This document shows positions 49,199 to 57,378 of a stretch of 64,000 nucleotides of DNA, piece after piece (position 1 is the stretch's first letter; the number at the start of each line of letters is the position of its first letter). The notes beneath the pieces are model-generated. The model was not told where the DNA came from and did not search any database. It worked only from the letters and a program-made list of their open reading frames with translations. The translations under genes and the position numbers were made by a program. The stretch lies in contig JAVBNG010000009.1 in NCBI GenBank assembly GCA_031551695.1, positions 53,215 through 117,214 of the forward strand, read 5' to 3'. This DNA comes from JAAYCI01 sp031551695 (GTDB lineage Bacteria; Bacillota; Clostridia; Oscillospirales; Ruminococcaceae).

Positions 49199-50056
49199 TC
49201 ATCCGGCGGCCGCGTCCTGCCGCGCGGCGCGGGCGGCCCGGCGGTAGTCGCGAGGCGTCACGCCGTATTCCTGCTTGAAGCGTTTTGAAAAATAATTGTA
49301 ATCCCGCACGCCGGAAAGGGCCGCCACTTCGGAGATAGGCAGGTCCGTTCCGGCCAAAAGTTTTTTGGCCGCCTTCATCTGCCGCGCGCCCAAAAGGCCC
49401 TTCACCGTGGCGCCCTCCTTTGCCGCCACGGCACACAGTTTGGTTTTGCTCATGGAAAGGGCCTTGGCAATTTCGCCAAGGGACGGATTCGCCGCATAGT
49501 TTTCCTCAATATATTCTGCCAGCTGCGCATAGTCCGAAGGGGCCGAGCCGCGCAAAAAGCACTCCATCCACAAATAAGACGAGCACGCCATCAGCAGTTC
49601 CGCGCAAGCGCGGATATTGTCCTCGTCGATTTGTTTCAGCGCCAAAAACGGCGCGCGGAACTTCTCTGCCTTCCCGTGCCACGAAAGCAGGCCCCGCGTG
49701 TCGCGCCATTGCTCTTCCCGTTCCCCTTGGCCGATCATCTGGCCGAACATGATGTGGGCCAAGGTCTCGCCGTCGCCGCGGATAGGGATGATGGTCTCCA
49801 TAAGGCCCGCATGGCAGCGGTAGGTGTAGTACCCGCCTTCGCTGCGTGCCACGGCGGCCACGGCCTCGGCGTCGCATTGCTTGCAGCGGCGGTGCCCCTC
49901 GGGCAACGCGTTCATCTGCACGCAAAAATCAGAAAACGCGTCCGAAGAGCACAGCAGGTTGTTGTTATGGTCCACCAGCGAATAGCGGATGCCGCTGATG
50001 GCGTAAAAATTTTCCAGCAGGCGCGCCATCTTGTCAAAATCAAACGCAATCGACAT
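49199..50056 (-). CDS. PocR sensor - AraC family transcriptional regulator
   Basis: A 285-residue regulator. Residues 1-165 are a PocR-type ligand-binding domain: NFYAISGIRYSLVDHN, then conserved Cys residues (DFCVQMN, RRCKQCDAEAV, YRCHAGLMETIIPI) and GQMIGQGE. Residues about 185-280 are the AraC double helix-turn-helix: LGEIAKALSMSKTKLCAV and VAALSGVRDYNYFSKRFKQEYG. PocR domains sense small metabolites in anaerobes. ATG 50056 follows AAAGGAGG; the frame upstream is not used. It is divergent from the sugar ABC locus at 50277 and is its likely regulator (inference from position). Confidence 0.9.
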   Translation of the reverse strand: MSIAFDFDKMARLLENFYAISGIRYSLVDHNNNLLCSSDAFSDFCVQMNALPEGHRRCKQCDAEAVAAVARSEGGYYTYRCHAGLMETIIPIRGDGETLAHIMFGQMIGQGEREEQWRDTRGLLSWHGKAEKFRAPFLALKQIDEDNIRACAELLMACSSYLWMECFLRGSAPSDYAQLAEYIEENYAANPSLGEIAKALSMSKTKLCAVAAKEGATVKGLLGARQMKAAKKLLAGTDLPISEVAALSGVRDYNYFSKRFKQEYGVTPRDYRRAARAARQDAAAG

Positions 50057-50105
50057 TTTGTACCTCCTTTGCCGCCCCGGTTCATTTCTTTTATTGCTTT
50101 TGCTC

Positions 50106-50134
50106 ATTATAGCACTTTTATCGGATGAAGTGAA
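50106..50134 (-). promoter_or_regulatory. Promoter of the PocR-AraC gene
   Basis: Minus strand: -35 TTCACT (plus 50129-50134), 17-bp spacer, extended -10 TGCTATAAT (-10 at 50106-50111). Confidence 0.75.
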
Positions 50135-50174
50135 CGATTTTCCTATTTTTGTGACATATATTATCTATATTTTT

Positions 50175-50203
50175 TACACATATTTGCCCATACTGTATGT
50201 GTA
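50175..50203 (+). promoter_or_regulatory. Inverted repeat in the sugar ABC promoter region
   Basis: TACACAT (50175-50181) and ATGTGTA (50197-50203), 15 bp apart, about 75 bases before the sugar-binding protein start. Candidate regulator site; the plus-strand -35/-10 could not be assigned with confidence. Confidence 0.4.
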
Positions 50204-50276
50204 ATGTTGCTTTTGGGTAAAACCTGTGCAGAAAGCAACCACATTCAAGGAGATCACTAAAATTAGGAGGTCTAAC

Positions 50277-51599
50277 GTGAAAAAAATCAAATTTCTCAGT
50301 ATGTTTCTGGCCGTGCTGATGGCTGCCGCCATGCTGGCTGCTTGCGGCGGTTCCTCCAGCAGCGCACCCGCCGACAGCGCCGCCCCGGCCGATTCCGCCG
50401 CTGAAGGCGACAGCGCCGCCGCCCCCTCTGAAGGCGGCAAAACCATTGTGTACTGGAGCATGTGGGACTCTGCCGAGCCCCAGGCCATTGCCCTGCAGCA
50501 GGCCATCGACGCCTACCAGGAAGAAACCGGAAACACCGTTGACGTGCAGTTCAAGGGCCGCACGGGCATCCGTGAAGGCCTGGAGCCCGCGCTGGACGCC
50601 GGCACCAACATCGACATGTTCGACGAAGACATCGACCGCGTGAACGGCATGTGGGGCAAGTACCTGCTGGACCTGGAAGACATGGCCGCCGCCGTCGATT
50701 ACGACGCCACCGCCATTCCCGGCCTGATGACCGCCGCGCGTGACGCCGCCGGCGGCACCCTGAAAAGCATTCCCTACCAGCCCAACGTGTTCAACTTCTT
50801 CTACAACCAGCAGATTTTTGACGAAGCCGGCGTGACCGAAGTGCCCGCCACATGGGATGACTTCCTGGCCGCCTGCCAGAAAATCAAAGACGCCGGCTAC
50901 ATCCCCATTACCAGCGACGACGCCTACATCCTGTGCAACCTGGGTTATCACCTTGGCCGCATTGCCGGTGAGGACGCCGTCATTGACATCGTGACAAACG
51001 GCAACTGGGCCGAGAACCCGGCCGCCCTGCAGGCCGCGCAGGCCATGGAAGAGCTTGCCACCAAGGGGTACTTCTCCCCCAACCTCGCCTCGAACGTGTG
51101 GCCCAACGGCCAGAACGGCGAATTCGCCCTGGGCGAAGTGGCCATGTACCTGAACGGCAGCTGGCTGCCCAACGAAGTGCGCGGCATCACCGGCGACGAC
51201 TTTGAGTGGGGCTGCTTTGCCTACCCGGCCGTGGACGGCGGCGCCACCGGCACCGAAGCCGCCAACTTTGGCGCCCAAGTGTTCGCCATCAACAAGGACA
51301 CCCAGGTGGCGCAGGAAGCCTTTGACCTGATCTGCAAATTCACCAAGGGCCAGTATGACGAAACCCTGGCGCAGGAATCCCTCGGCATCCCGGCCGACAC
51401 CACCAATGCCGAATGGCCCGCACAGCTTGCCGCGGTGAAGCCGGTGATGGATTCTCTCTCCACCCGCTGGACCTGGGCCGTGGGCATTGAGACCAACGCC
51501 GACATGACCCCCATCATCAAAGAAAACCTGCTGAAACTGTGCGGCGGCACCATGACCGCGCAAGAGTTTATCGACACGCTGGAAGCGGCCTCTGCGTAA
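50277..51599 (+). CDS. Sugar ABC transporter substrate-binding lipoprotein
   Basis: A 440-residue solute-binding family 1 lipoprotein. The signal peptide ends in LAAC (Cys23), then a Ser/Ala-rich linker to about 58. The mature part has TIVYWSMWDSAEPQAIALQQ, IREGLEPALDAGTNIDMF, FNFFYNQQIFDEAG, VPATWDDFLAACQKIKDAGY split over two lobes, and GEVAMYLNGSWLPNE, standard for oligosaccharide-binding proteins. GTG 50277 follows TTAGGAGGTC. It is first gene of the sugar locus; a long hairpin separates it from the permeases, so it is probably made in excess. Ligand unknown, perhaps a hexosamine- or galactose-containing disaccharide given the NahK-like gene. Confidence 0.93.
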   Translation: MKKIKFLSMFLAVLMAAAMLAACGGSSSSAPADSAAPADSAAEGDSAAAPSEGGKTIVYWSMWDSAEPQAIALQQAIDAYQEETGNTVDVQFKGRTGIREGLEPALDAGTNIDMFDEDIDRVNGMWGKYLLDLEDMAAAVDYDATAIPGLMTAARDAAGGTLKSIPYQPNVFNFFYNQQIFDEAGVTEVPATWDDFLAACQKIKDAGYIPITSDDAYILCNLGYHLGRIAGEDAVIDIVTNGNWAENPAALQAAQAMEELATKGYFSPNLASNVWPNGQNGEFALGEVAMYLNGSWLPNEVRGITGDDFEWGCFAYPAVDGGATGTEAANFGAQVFAINKDTQVAQEAFDLICKFTKGQYDETLAQESLGIPADTTNAEWPAQLAAVKPVMDSLSTRWTWAVGIETNADMTPIIKENLLKLCGGTMTAQEFIDTLEAASA

Positions 51600-51646
51600 G
51601 GCATTGCCACTTGGCGGCAGAATGTGTATAATGTGTGTATAAACAA

Positions 51647-51675
51647 ATGGCGGCGGCGCCTGGCGCCGCCGCCAT
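51647..51675 (+). terminator. Intercistronic hairpin after the sugar-binding gene
   Basis: A perfect dyad: ATGGCGGCGGCGCC, one-base centre, GGCGCCGCCGCCAT, then a weak T/C-rich tail (TCTTCTAACTTTTCTT). It probably limits read-through or stabilises the upstream mRNA. Confidence 0.7.
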
Positions 51676-51736
51676 CTTCTAACTTTTCTTCTACATTCCC
51701 GTGAAAAAATCCATGTGTCCACTGGGGGGGAACCGA

Positions 51737-52642
51737 ATGAAAAAAAGCAAGCCCATGATCGTCCTGTTCCTGACACCGGCCCTGCTGTTCTTTGCCCTCA
51801 TCTTCATCTACCCCATCATACGCACCGCCATCATGAGCCTGTTTTTCGTGGACCACGTGACGGCCGGCATAGGCGAATGGCAGTTTGTCGGCTTCGAGAA
51901 CTTCATCAAACTCACGGGCACCAGCCTGTTCCGCACATCCTGCTGGAACTTGTTCCGCATCTGGCTTATCGGTGGCATTGTGGTAATGGCCCTTGCCCTG
52001 CTGTTTGCCGCCATATTAAACAGCGGCATCCGCGGCAAAAAGTTTTTCCGCGCCGCCATTTACATGCCGAACGTCATCAGCGCCGTGGCCCTGGCCACCA
52101 TGTGGCTGCAATATGTGTTCAACAACCGGTTCGGCATGCTCACCACCTTTTTCTCCAAAATCGGCGCGGACAAGCTGGCCGCCATCCAATGGACGGACGC
52201 GGACCACAAGTTTTGGGCGCTGCTGTTTGCCTACTGCTTTGGCATGGTGGGCTACCACATGCTCATTTTTTCTTCCGGCATCGAAAAAATCCCAAAGGAT
52301 TATTTTGAGGCGTCTATCATCGACGGCGCCGGGCGCGTCCGCCAGTTCTTCCGCATCACCTGCCCGCTTTTGAAGGGCGTTGCCCGCACCAACATCACCA
52401 TGTGGACCATCACAAGCGTAGGGTTCTTCGTTTGGAGCCAGCTGTTCTCCACCGTCACGGCAGACACCGCTACCATCACCCCTATGGTGTACATGTACCT
52501 GCAAACCTTTGGCGGCGGCAACACCATCACCGAGCGCAACGCCGGCCTTGGCGCGGCCGTGGGCGTGATGCTGGCCCTTGTGGTGGTGCTTGTGTTCATG
52601 CTTACGAACTGGCTGATCAAAGAAGACAACCTGGAAATGTGA
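51737..52642 (+). CDS. Sugar ABC transporter permease (MalF/UgpA type)
   Basis: A 301-residue permease with six hydrophobic helices: KPMIVLFLTPALLFFALIF at the start, then FFRAAIYMPNVISAVALATM, a TM4 AYCFGMVGYHMLIFSSG, and the EAA loop YFEASIIDGAGRVRQFFRIT. The frame allows a GTG 12 codons earlier without a ribosome binding site; ATG 51737 with a G7 run upstream gives the usual start. It pairs with the 52656-53546 permease. No ATPase is encoded in the locus, so a shared MsmX/MsmK-type ATPase elsewhere is likely. Confidence 0.92.
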   Translation: MKKSKPMIVLFLTPALLFFALIFIYPIIRTAIMSLFFVDHVTAGIGEWQFVGFENFIKLTGTSLFRTSCWNLFRIWLIGGIVVMALALLFAAILNSGIRGKKFFRAAIYMPNVISAVALATMWLQYVFNNRFGMLTTFFSKIGADKLAAIQWTDADHKFWALLFAYCFGMVGYHMLIFSSGIEKIPKDYFEASIIDGAGRVRQFFRITCPLLKGVARTNITMWTITSVGFFVWSQLFSTVTADTATITPMVYMYLQTFGGGNTITERNAGLGAAVGVMLALVVVLVFMLTNWLIKEDNLEM

Positions 52643-52655
52643 GGAGGTGACGGAG

Positions 52656-53546
52656 ATGCGAGAAAAAACCAAAACAAAAAAGCAGCGCGAACCGCTGAAC
52701 CTGAAAAAAGAGCTGCGCCTTGCCCCCGGCTACATCATCCTCATTGTGTGGGTGGCCTTCACCGTGCTGCTCATCGGGTGGATTTTGGCCGCCAGCTTTG
52801 CCACCACAAAAGAGATTTTTTCCGGCGAAGCCCTGCGCTTCCCCTCCGGCCTGCATTTTGAAAACTACGTGAAAGCGTTTAAATCCCAAAACGTAGGCAC
52901 GTTCATGCTGAACTCGCTTGGCTACGCCACCGTCGCCTCGGCCATCCTCATCGTGGTGTGCGCCCCGGCGGCTTACGTTCTCAGCCGGTTCAAGTTTTTG
53001 GCAAACCTTGCCATCCAGCGCGGTTTTGTGGCCGCCATGGGCGTGCCTGTGGTGATGATCATCCTGCCGCTGTTCGGCATCGTTTCCCAGCTGAACCTGC
53101 TTTCGCAGGACATCACCACACGCATTTTGATGGTATTCCTGTACACGGGCATCAACATCCCGTTCACCGTCATTTTCCTGCTCACGTTTTTTGCAAATTT
53201 GTCCCGCTCACTGGAGGAGGCCGCCGCCATCGACGGCTGCAGCCCCACCGCCACCTTCTGGAAAATCATGCTGCCGTTGGCGCAGCCGGGCATCATCACG
53301 GTGACGGTGTTCAACTTCATCAACATCTGGAACGAGTACTTCATGTCGCTTATCTTCGCCAGTGGCGACCGGGTGCGCCCCGTGGCCATCGGGCTGTACT
53401 CCATGATCAGCTCCATGAAATACACAGGCGACTGGGCCGGCATGTTCTCCGCCGTCATCATTGTGTTTTTGCCCACGTTCATTCTGTATCTGTTCCTGTC
53501 GAACCGCATTATCGAAGGCGTCACCGGTGGCGCCGTGAAGGGATAA
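52656..53546 (+). CDS. Sugar ABC transporter permease (MalG/UgpE type)
   Basis: A 296-residue permease with six helices. The cytosolic N-terminus is unusually basic (REKTKTKKQREPLNLKKEL); TM1 follows (APGYIILIVWVAFTVLLIG). The EAA loop is SLEEAAAIDGCSPTATFWKI and the family segment YLFLSNRIIEGVTGGAVKG closes the protein. ATG 52656 is chosen over GTG 52647 because GGAGG at 52643-52647 spaces well to it. It starts 13 bases after the partner permease and is followed 6 bases later by the DUF5107 gene, in one operon. Confidence 0.93.
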   Translation: MREKTKTKKQREPLNLKKELRLAPGYIILIVWVAFTVLLIGWILAASFATTKEIFSGEALRFPSGLHFENYVKAFKSQNVGTFMLNSLGYATVASAILIVVCAPAAYVLSRFKFLANLAIQRGFVAAMGVPVVMIILPLFGIVSQLNLLSQDITTRILMVFLYTGINIPFTVIFLLTFFANLSRSLEEAAAIDGCSPTATFWKIMLPLAQPGIITVTVFNFINIWNEYFMSLIFASGDRVRPVAIGLYSMISSMKYTGDWAGMFSAVIIVFLPTFILYLFLSNRIIEGVTGGAVKG

Positions 53547-53552
53547 GAGTGC

Positions 53553-55565
53553 ATGGTAAGCATCACCACACAAACGCTTATGCTGCCCGCCGCGCCGGGC
53601 ATTGGGGAAAACCCCCTGCCGAAACTGCGCGAGCGCAGCTTCGACAAGCCCCTGAAGGACGCGGGCCTTTTGGCCCACCAGCAAGAGGGTTTTTGCTATT
53701 CCACCGGCCGGCGCCTGCTGCCCTGCCGCGACCAGGACACCTATTCCCGCGAGCGCACGGAGTGCGGCATCCCCGCCATCGTGCTGGAAAACGAGTGCCT
53801 GAAGGCCACCTTCCTGCCCGGTTTTGGCGGGCGGCTGTACTCCCTGTTCGATAAACGCGAAAACCGCGAATTGCTGTTTAAAAACCCGGTACTGCAACTG
53901 GCAAACCTGGCCGTGCTGGGCGCCTGGTTTTCCGGCGGCGTGGAGTGGAACCTTGGGCAGTACGGCCATTCGTCCCTTAGCTGCGCGCCGGTGTACTTTG
54001 CGCGGTGCACCGCGCCGGACGGCCGCGAATTTTTGCGCATGTATGAGTACGAGCGCATCAAAGGGCTTTTTTTGCAGCTGGATTTCCACCTGCTGGAAAA
54101 CGACGCCCACCTGTTTGTCCACGCGTCGCTGCAAAACCCGCACGACGCGCCCCGCAGCTTTTACTGGTGGACAAACACCGCCGCCGTGCTGGACGAAAAC
54201 ACCCGTGTGTTAAGCGGCGGCAAGGGCGTCATCGCCACCTGGCCGAAGGACGGCGAAAACGTGTACATGTACGACGAGATGCCGCACCTGGAAATGCTGC
54301 CCGGCGACGATGCCAGCTACCCCACCCGCTTCACGTTTTCGGCGGAATATTTTTACCAAAACGCGCCGAAGCCGGAGGAAGTGTGGGAAACCGCCGCCTA
54401 CGGCGACGGCCACATGCTGTACGAGCGCAGCACGCTGGAAATGCCCTACCGCAAAATGTTCTGCTGGGCAAACAGCACCGCCGGCAACAACTGGCAGGAC
54501 CTGCTTTCCCACCCGGGAGCGGAGCGCTATGTGGAGATACAAAGCGGCTTTTGCCCCACCCAGGTGCACGGCAAGGACCTTGCCGCCCATGCCGCCACAG
54601 GCTTTACCCAGGTGTTTGGCGCCTGTGCGGCGGACGCCGCGGCCCTGCACGGCACAGACTTTGCCGCGGCCGTGGCCTACACCCACACACAGGTGGAACA
54701 GGCCATGCCCTTTGCCGCCTTGGAAAAGCTGGACGCCCTGTTCCGCACCCTTTCCGCCGCACCCTGCGGCGAAGTGCTGCACGAAGGCAGCGGCTGGGCT
54801 CTGGCAGAAGAGGCGCGCAGGCCGGGGTTCATCCCCGCCTCCATGCGTTTTTCCATGGCACCCGGCAGCGCCGAGGCCGCCTGGGCCGCATTTGCAAAAG
54901 GCGGTCCTGTGCCCGCTTTTGTAAACGGCGCACCCGCGTCCTTTGAAACGGCGCCGGAATGGCTGCCGCTGCTGGAAGCCGCCCATGCGAAAGACCTGAA
55001 TGATCTGCTAGCCTCGTTCCATCTGGCGCTGGCCCTGCACGAAAACGGCCAGTTTGCCAGGGCGGAGGCCCTGCTTGCCACCGCCGCCAAAAAAAGCAAT
55101 TTGCCCATTGTTTGGCGCACGCTGGCCGCCCTGCAAAACGGCGGCGGCCACCCGGACGCCGCCGCCGCTTCCATGGCCGCCGCCTTTGCCGCCGCCGATA
55201 CGGCAGGCACCGCGCTTTCGCCCCCCTATTACGCCGAGTATCTGGCTTTTTTGGCCGCCGCGCGCCGCCATGTGGACGCCTGGAACCTTTACGCCGCCGC
55301 GCCGGAAGGCATCCGGCGCGACGACCGCGTGCGCCTGGCTGTGGCAAACAGCGCCAGCATTTTGGAACAGGACAGCTTTCTTGAAGACCTGTTCACAAAC
55401 CGCCCCGCCAACATCCGCGAGGGCGAGATTGTGCTGTCGGAAATGTGGTACCAAAAGCGCGCGCGGGAAATTGCCCGCGCCACCAGCCTTTCGCCGGAGG
55501 CAGCTTTGGCCGAAGCGCGCCGCGAGTCCCTGCCCGCGCACGTCGATTTCCGCATGGCGCCGTAA
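53553..55565 (+). CDS. DUF5107 domain protein, probable carbohydrate-locus accessory enzyme
   Basis: A 670-residue cytosolic protein. The N-terminal ~380 residues match the DUF5107 (galactose-mutarotase-like beta-sandwich) pattern: IVLENECLKATFLPGFGGRL, SGGVEWNLGQYGHS, SFYWWTNTAAVLDENTRVL and KMFCWANSTAGNNWQDLL. The C-terminal part (about 440-670) is helical and Ala-rich, with tetratricopeptide-like pairs (AHAKDLNDLLASFHLALALH; AAASMAAAFAAADTAG). No signal peptide. The biochemical activity of the family is not established; position between sugar permeases and a sugar 1-kinase points to handling an imported oligosaccharide. A Trp/Asn-rich loop could bind sugar (inference). Confidence 0.78.
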   Translation: MVSITTQTLMLPAAPGIGENPLPKLRERSFDKPLKDAGLLAHQQEGFCYSTGRRLLPCRDQDTYSRERTECGIPAIVLENECLKATFLPGFGGRLYSLFDKRENRELLFKNPVLQLANLAVLGAWFSGGVEWNLGQYGHSSLSCAPVYFARCTAPDGREFLRMYEYERIKGLFLQLDFHLLENDAHLFVHASLQNPHDAPRSFYWWTNTAAVLDENTRVLSGGKGVIATWPKDGENVYMYDEMPHLEMLPGDDASYPTRFTFSAEYFYQNAPKPEEVWETAAYGDGHMLYERSTLEMPYRKMFCWANSTAGNNWQDLLSHPGAERYVEIQSGFCPTQVHGKDLAAHAATGFTQVFGACAADAAALHGTDFAAAVAYTHTQVEQAMPFAALEKLDALFRTLSAAPCGEVLHEGSGWALAEEARRPGFIPASMRFSMAPGSAEAAWAAFAKGGPVPAFVNGAPASFETAPEWLPLLEAAHAKDLNDLLASFHLALALHENGQFARAEALLATAAKKSNLPIVWRTLAALQNGGGHPDAAAASMAAAFAAADTAGTALSPPYYAEYLAFLAAARRHVDAWNLYAAAPEGIRRDDRVRLAVANSASILEQDSFLEDLFTNRPANIREGEIVLSEMWYQKRAREIARATSLSPEAALAEARRESLPAHVDFRMAP

Positions 55566-55634
55566 GTTGGGCAGCAGCAAACCGAACCCCGGCACGCAAC
55601 GCGCGCCGTACATCCCTTCAAAGGAGCGACCTGC

Positions 55635-56768
55635 ATGGAGCATCCCCTGCTTGGCGCGGCGAAAAACGCCGCCGCCCATTTTCGCCTCGAAGGCGAGACC
55701 GCTGCCATCGAACCATACGGAAATGGCCATATCAACGACACGTTTTTGGTGACAAACAACCACAGCAGCCACCACCGTTACATTTTGCAGCGCATCAACC
55801 GGCATGTGTTTTTACACCCGGTGGAGGTGATGGAAAATATAGCGGGCGTGACGCGGCACCTGCGCGAAAAAATGGCCGCCATGGGCCCCCAGCCGGACAT
55901 GCGCGACGTGCTGACCCTCATTTACGCCGCCGACGGCAAGCCGTACTTCATTGACGAAAATGGCGGATTTTGGCGCGTGTATGTGTTTGTGGAAGGCACG
56001 GTGAGCTATGAAAAGCTTTCCTCGCCAAGAATGTTCGAGTATTCCGCGCGCAGCTTCGGCACCTTGTTCAACATGCTGGCGGACTACCCGGCGAACACGC
56101 TGCACGAGACCATCCCGAACTTCCACAACACGCCCCAGCGCCTGCAGCAGCTGGAGGACGCCGCGGCAAAGGACGCATGCGGCCGCGTGGCCGGTGTGGC
56201 GGAAGAACTGGCCTTTGTGCGCGCACGCCACAGCGAAGCGGGCGATTTGCACGGCGCGTGGAAGGCGGGCCGCCTGCCAACCCGCGTCACCCACAATGAC
56301 ACCAAACTGAACAATGTGCTGCTGGACGAAAAAACCGGCCGCGGCGCCTGCGTCATCGACCTGGACACCGTGATGCCCGGCGTGGCGGCCTATGACTTTG
56401 GCGACTCCATCCGCTTTGGCGCGTCCACCTGTGTGGAGGATGAGACAGATCTTTCCCTGTGCGGCTTTTCGCTGCCCATGTACGAGGCCTACACCGGCGG
56501 CTTTTTATACACCGCCGGCCCGAAGCTTACCACCGCGGAAGTGCGCAGCCTGCCCATGGGCGCCAAGCTGATGACCTTCGAGTGCGGCGTGCGCTTTTTG
56601 GCAGATTACCTGAACGGCGACGTGTACTTTAAAACCGCCCGCGAAACCCACAATCTGGACCGCGCGCGCACCCAGTTCCGCCTGGTGGCGTCCATGGAGG
56701 ACAACTGGGCCGCCATGCTGGCCCCGCTGGACAAATGGCTTGCCACCCACACACCCGCTATCGGCTGA
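55635..56768 (+). CDS. Phosphotransferase similar to N-acetylhexosamine 1-kinase (NahK)
   Basis: A 377-residue kinase of the aminoglycoside-phosphotransferase fold: YGNGHINDTFLV (nucleotide loop), YILQRINRHVF (ATP-binding Lys replaced by Arg/Gln context as in NahK), RVTHNDTKLNNVLLDE (catalytic Asp) and CVIDLDTVMPG (metal Asp). This pattern is close to Bifidobacterium NahK, which makes GlcNAc/GalNAc 1-phosphate in the lacto-N-biose/galacto-N-biose pathway. GGAGCGAC lies upstream of the ATG. With galE and a nucleotidyltransferase elsewhere in the window this suggests mucin- or milk-glycan use, but no GH112 phosphorylase is present here. Confidence 0.82.
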   Translation: MEHPLLGAAKNAAAHFRLEGETAAIEPYGNGHINDTFLVTNNHSSHHRYILQRINRHVFLHPVEVMENIAGVTRHLREKMAAMGPQPDMRDVLTLIYAADGKPYFIDENGGFWRVYVFVEGTVSYEKLSSPRMFEYSARSFGTLFNMLADYPANTLHETIPNFHNTPQRLQQLEDAAAKDACGRVAGVAEELAFVRARHSEAGDLHGAWKAGRLPTRVTHNDTKLNNVLLDEKTGRGACVIDLDTVMPGVAAYDFGDSIRFGASTCVEDETDLSLCGFSLPMYEAYTGGFLYTAGPKLTTAEVRSLPMGAKLMTFECGVRFLADYLNGDVYFKTARETHNLDRARTQFRLVASMEDNWAAMLAPLDKWLATHTPAIG

Positions 56769-56817
56769 AGCAGGCCATACCCGGCCAAACGCGGACTACG
56801 GAAAGGACGCAGAACTT

Positions 56818-57264
56818 ATGAAAATTGCCTTCGCCAACGACCACAGCGCCATCGATATGAAAGAAGAACTCATCCCTTACATTGAGCAGCTGGGCCACAC
56901 CGTGCTGGACTTTGGCACAAACACCCGCGAGAGCTGCGATTACCCTGTTTACGGCGAAAAGGCCGCAAACGCCGTGATGGCGGGCGAAGCGAACTGCGGC
57001 ATTGTGGTGTGCGGCACGGGCGTGGGCATTTCCCTCGCGGCAAACAAAGTGCACGGCATCCGCTGTGTGGTGTGTTCGGAGCCGTACTCCGCAAAGTTCT
57101 CCCGCCTGCACAACAACACAAATATGCTGGCTTTCGGCGCGCGGGTCGTCGGCGTGGAGCTTGCCAAAATGATCATCGACGAGTGGCTGGGCGCGTCTTT
57201 CGCAGGCGGCCGCCACCAGCGCCGGGTGGATTTGATCATGGACATTGAGGCGCGGAACGGGTAA
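56818..57264 (+). CDS. RpiB/LacA/LacB family sugar-phosphate isomerase
   Basis: A 148-residue isomerase: MKIAFANDHSAIDMKEELI, HTVLDFGTNTRESCDYPVYG, CGIVVCGTGVGISLAANKVHGIRC (the family active-site segment with the catalytic Cys-Gly-Thr-Gly) and HNNTNMLAFGARVVG. Members interconvert ribose 5-P and ribulose 5-P, or galactose 6-P and tagatose 6-P. In this sugar locus either is possible. ATG 56818 follows GAAAGGAC; the upstream frame overlaps the kinase gene. It is the last gene of the sugar operon before a good terminator. Confidence 0.92.
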   Translation: MKIAFANDHSAIDMKEELIPYIEQLGHTVLDFGTNTRESCDYPVYGEKAANAVMAGEANCGIVVCGTGVGISLAANKVHGIRCVVCSEPYSAKFSRLHNNTNMLAFGARVVGVELAKMIIDEWLGASFAGGRHQRRVDLIMDIEARNG

Positions 57265-57292
57265 ATTTTTCTTCTTATAAACGGAAAAACTG

Positions 57293-57328
57293 AAACCCGG
57301 CGGGCCATGCGGCCTCGCCGGGTTTTTT
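57293..57328 (+). terminator. Terminator of the sugar locus
   Basis: AAACCCGGCG...GCC-4-GGC...CGCCGGGTTT stem followed by T6. Confidence 0.85.
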
Positions 57329-57378
57329 GATTAATGACAGGCACAGGCGCAAAGGGGCCGACCGTCTGCACCGCGCCG

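Noticed and set aside
50118..51776. 552-codon minus-strand open frame
   Set aside because: Antisense to the sugar-binding lipoprotein, whose signal peptide and family motifs are unmistakable.
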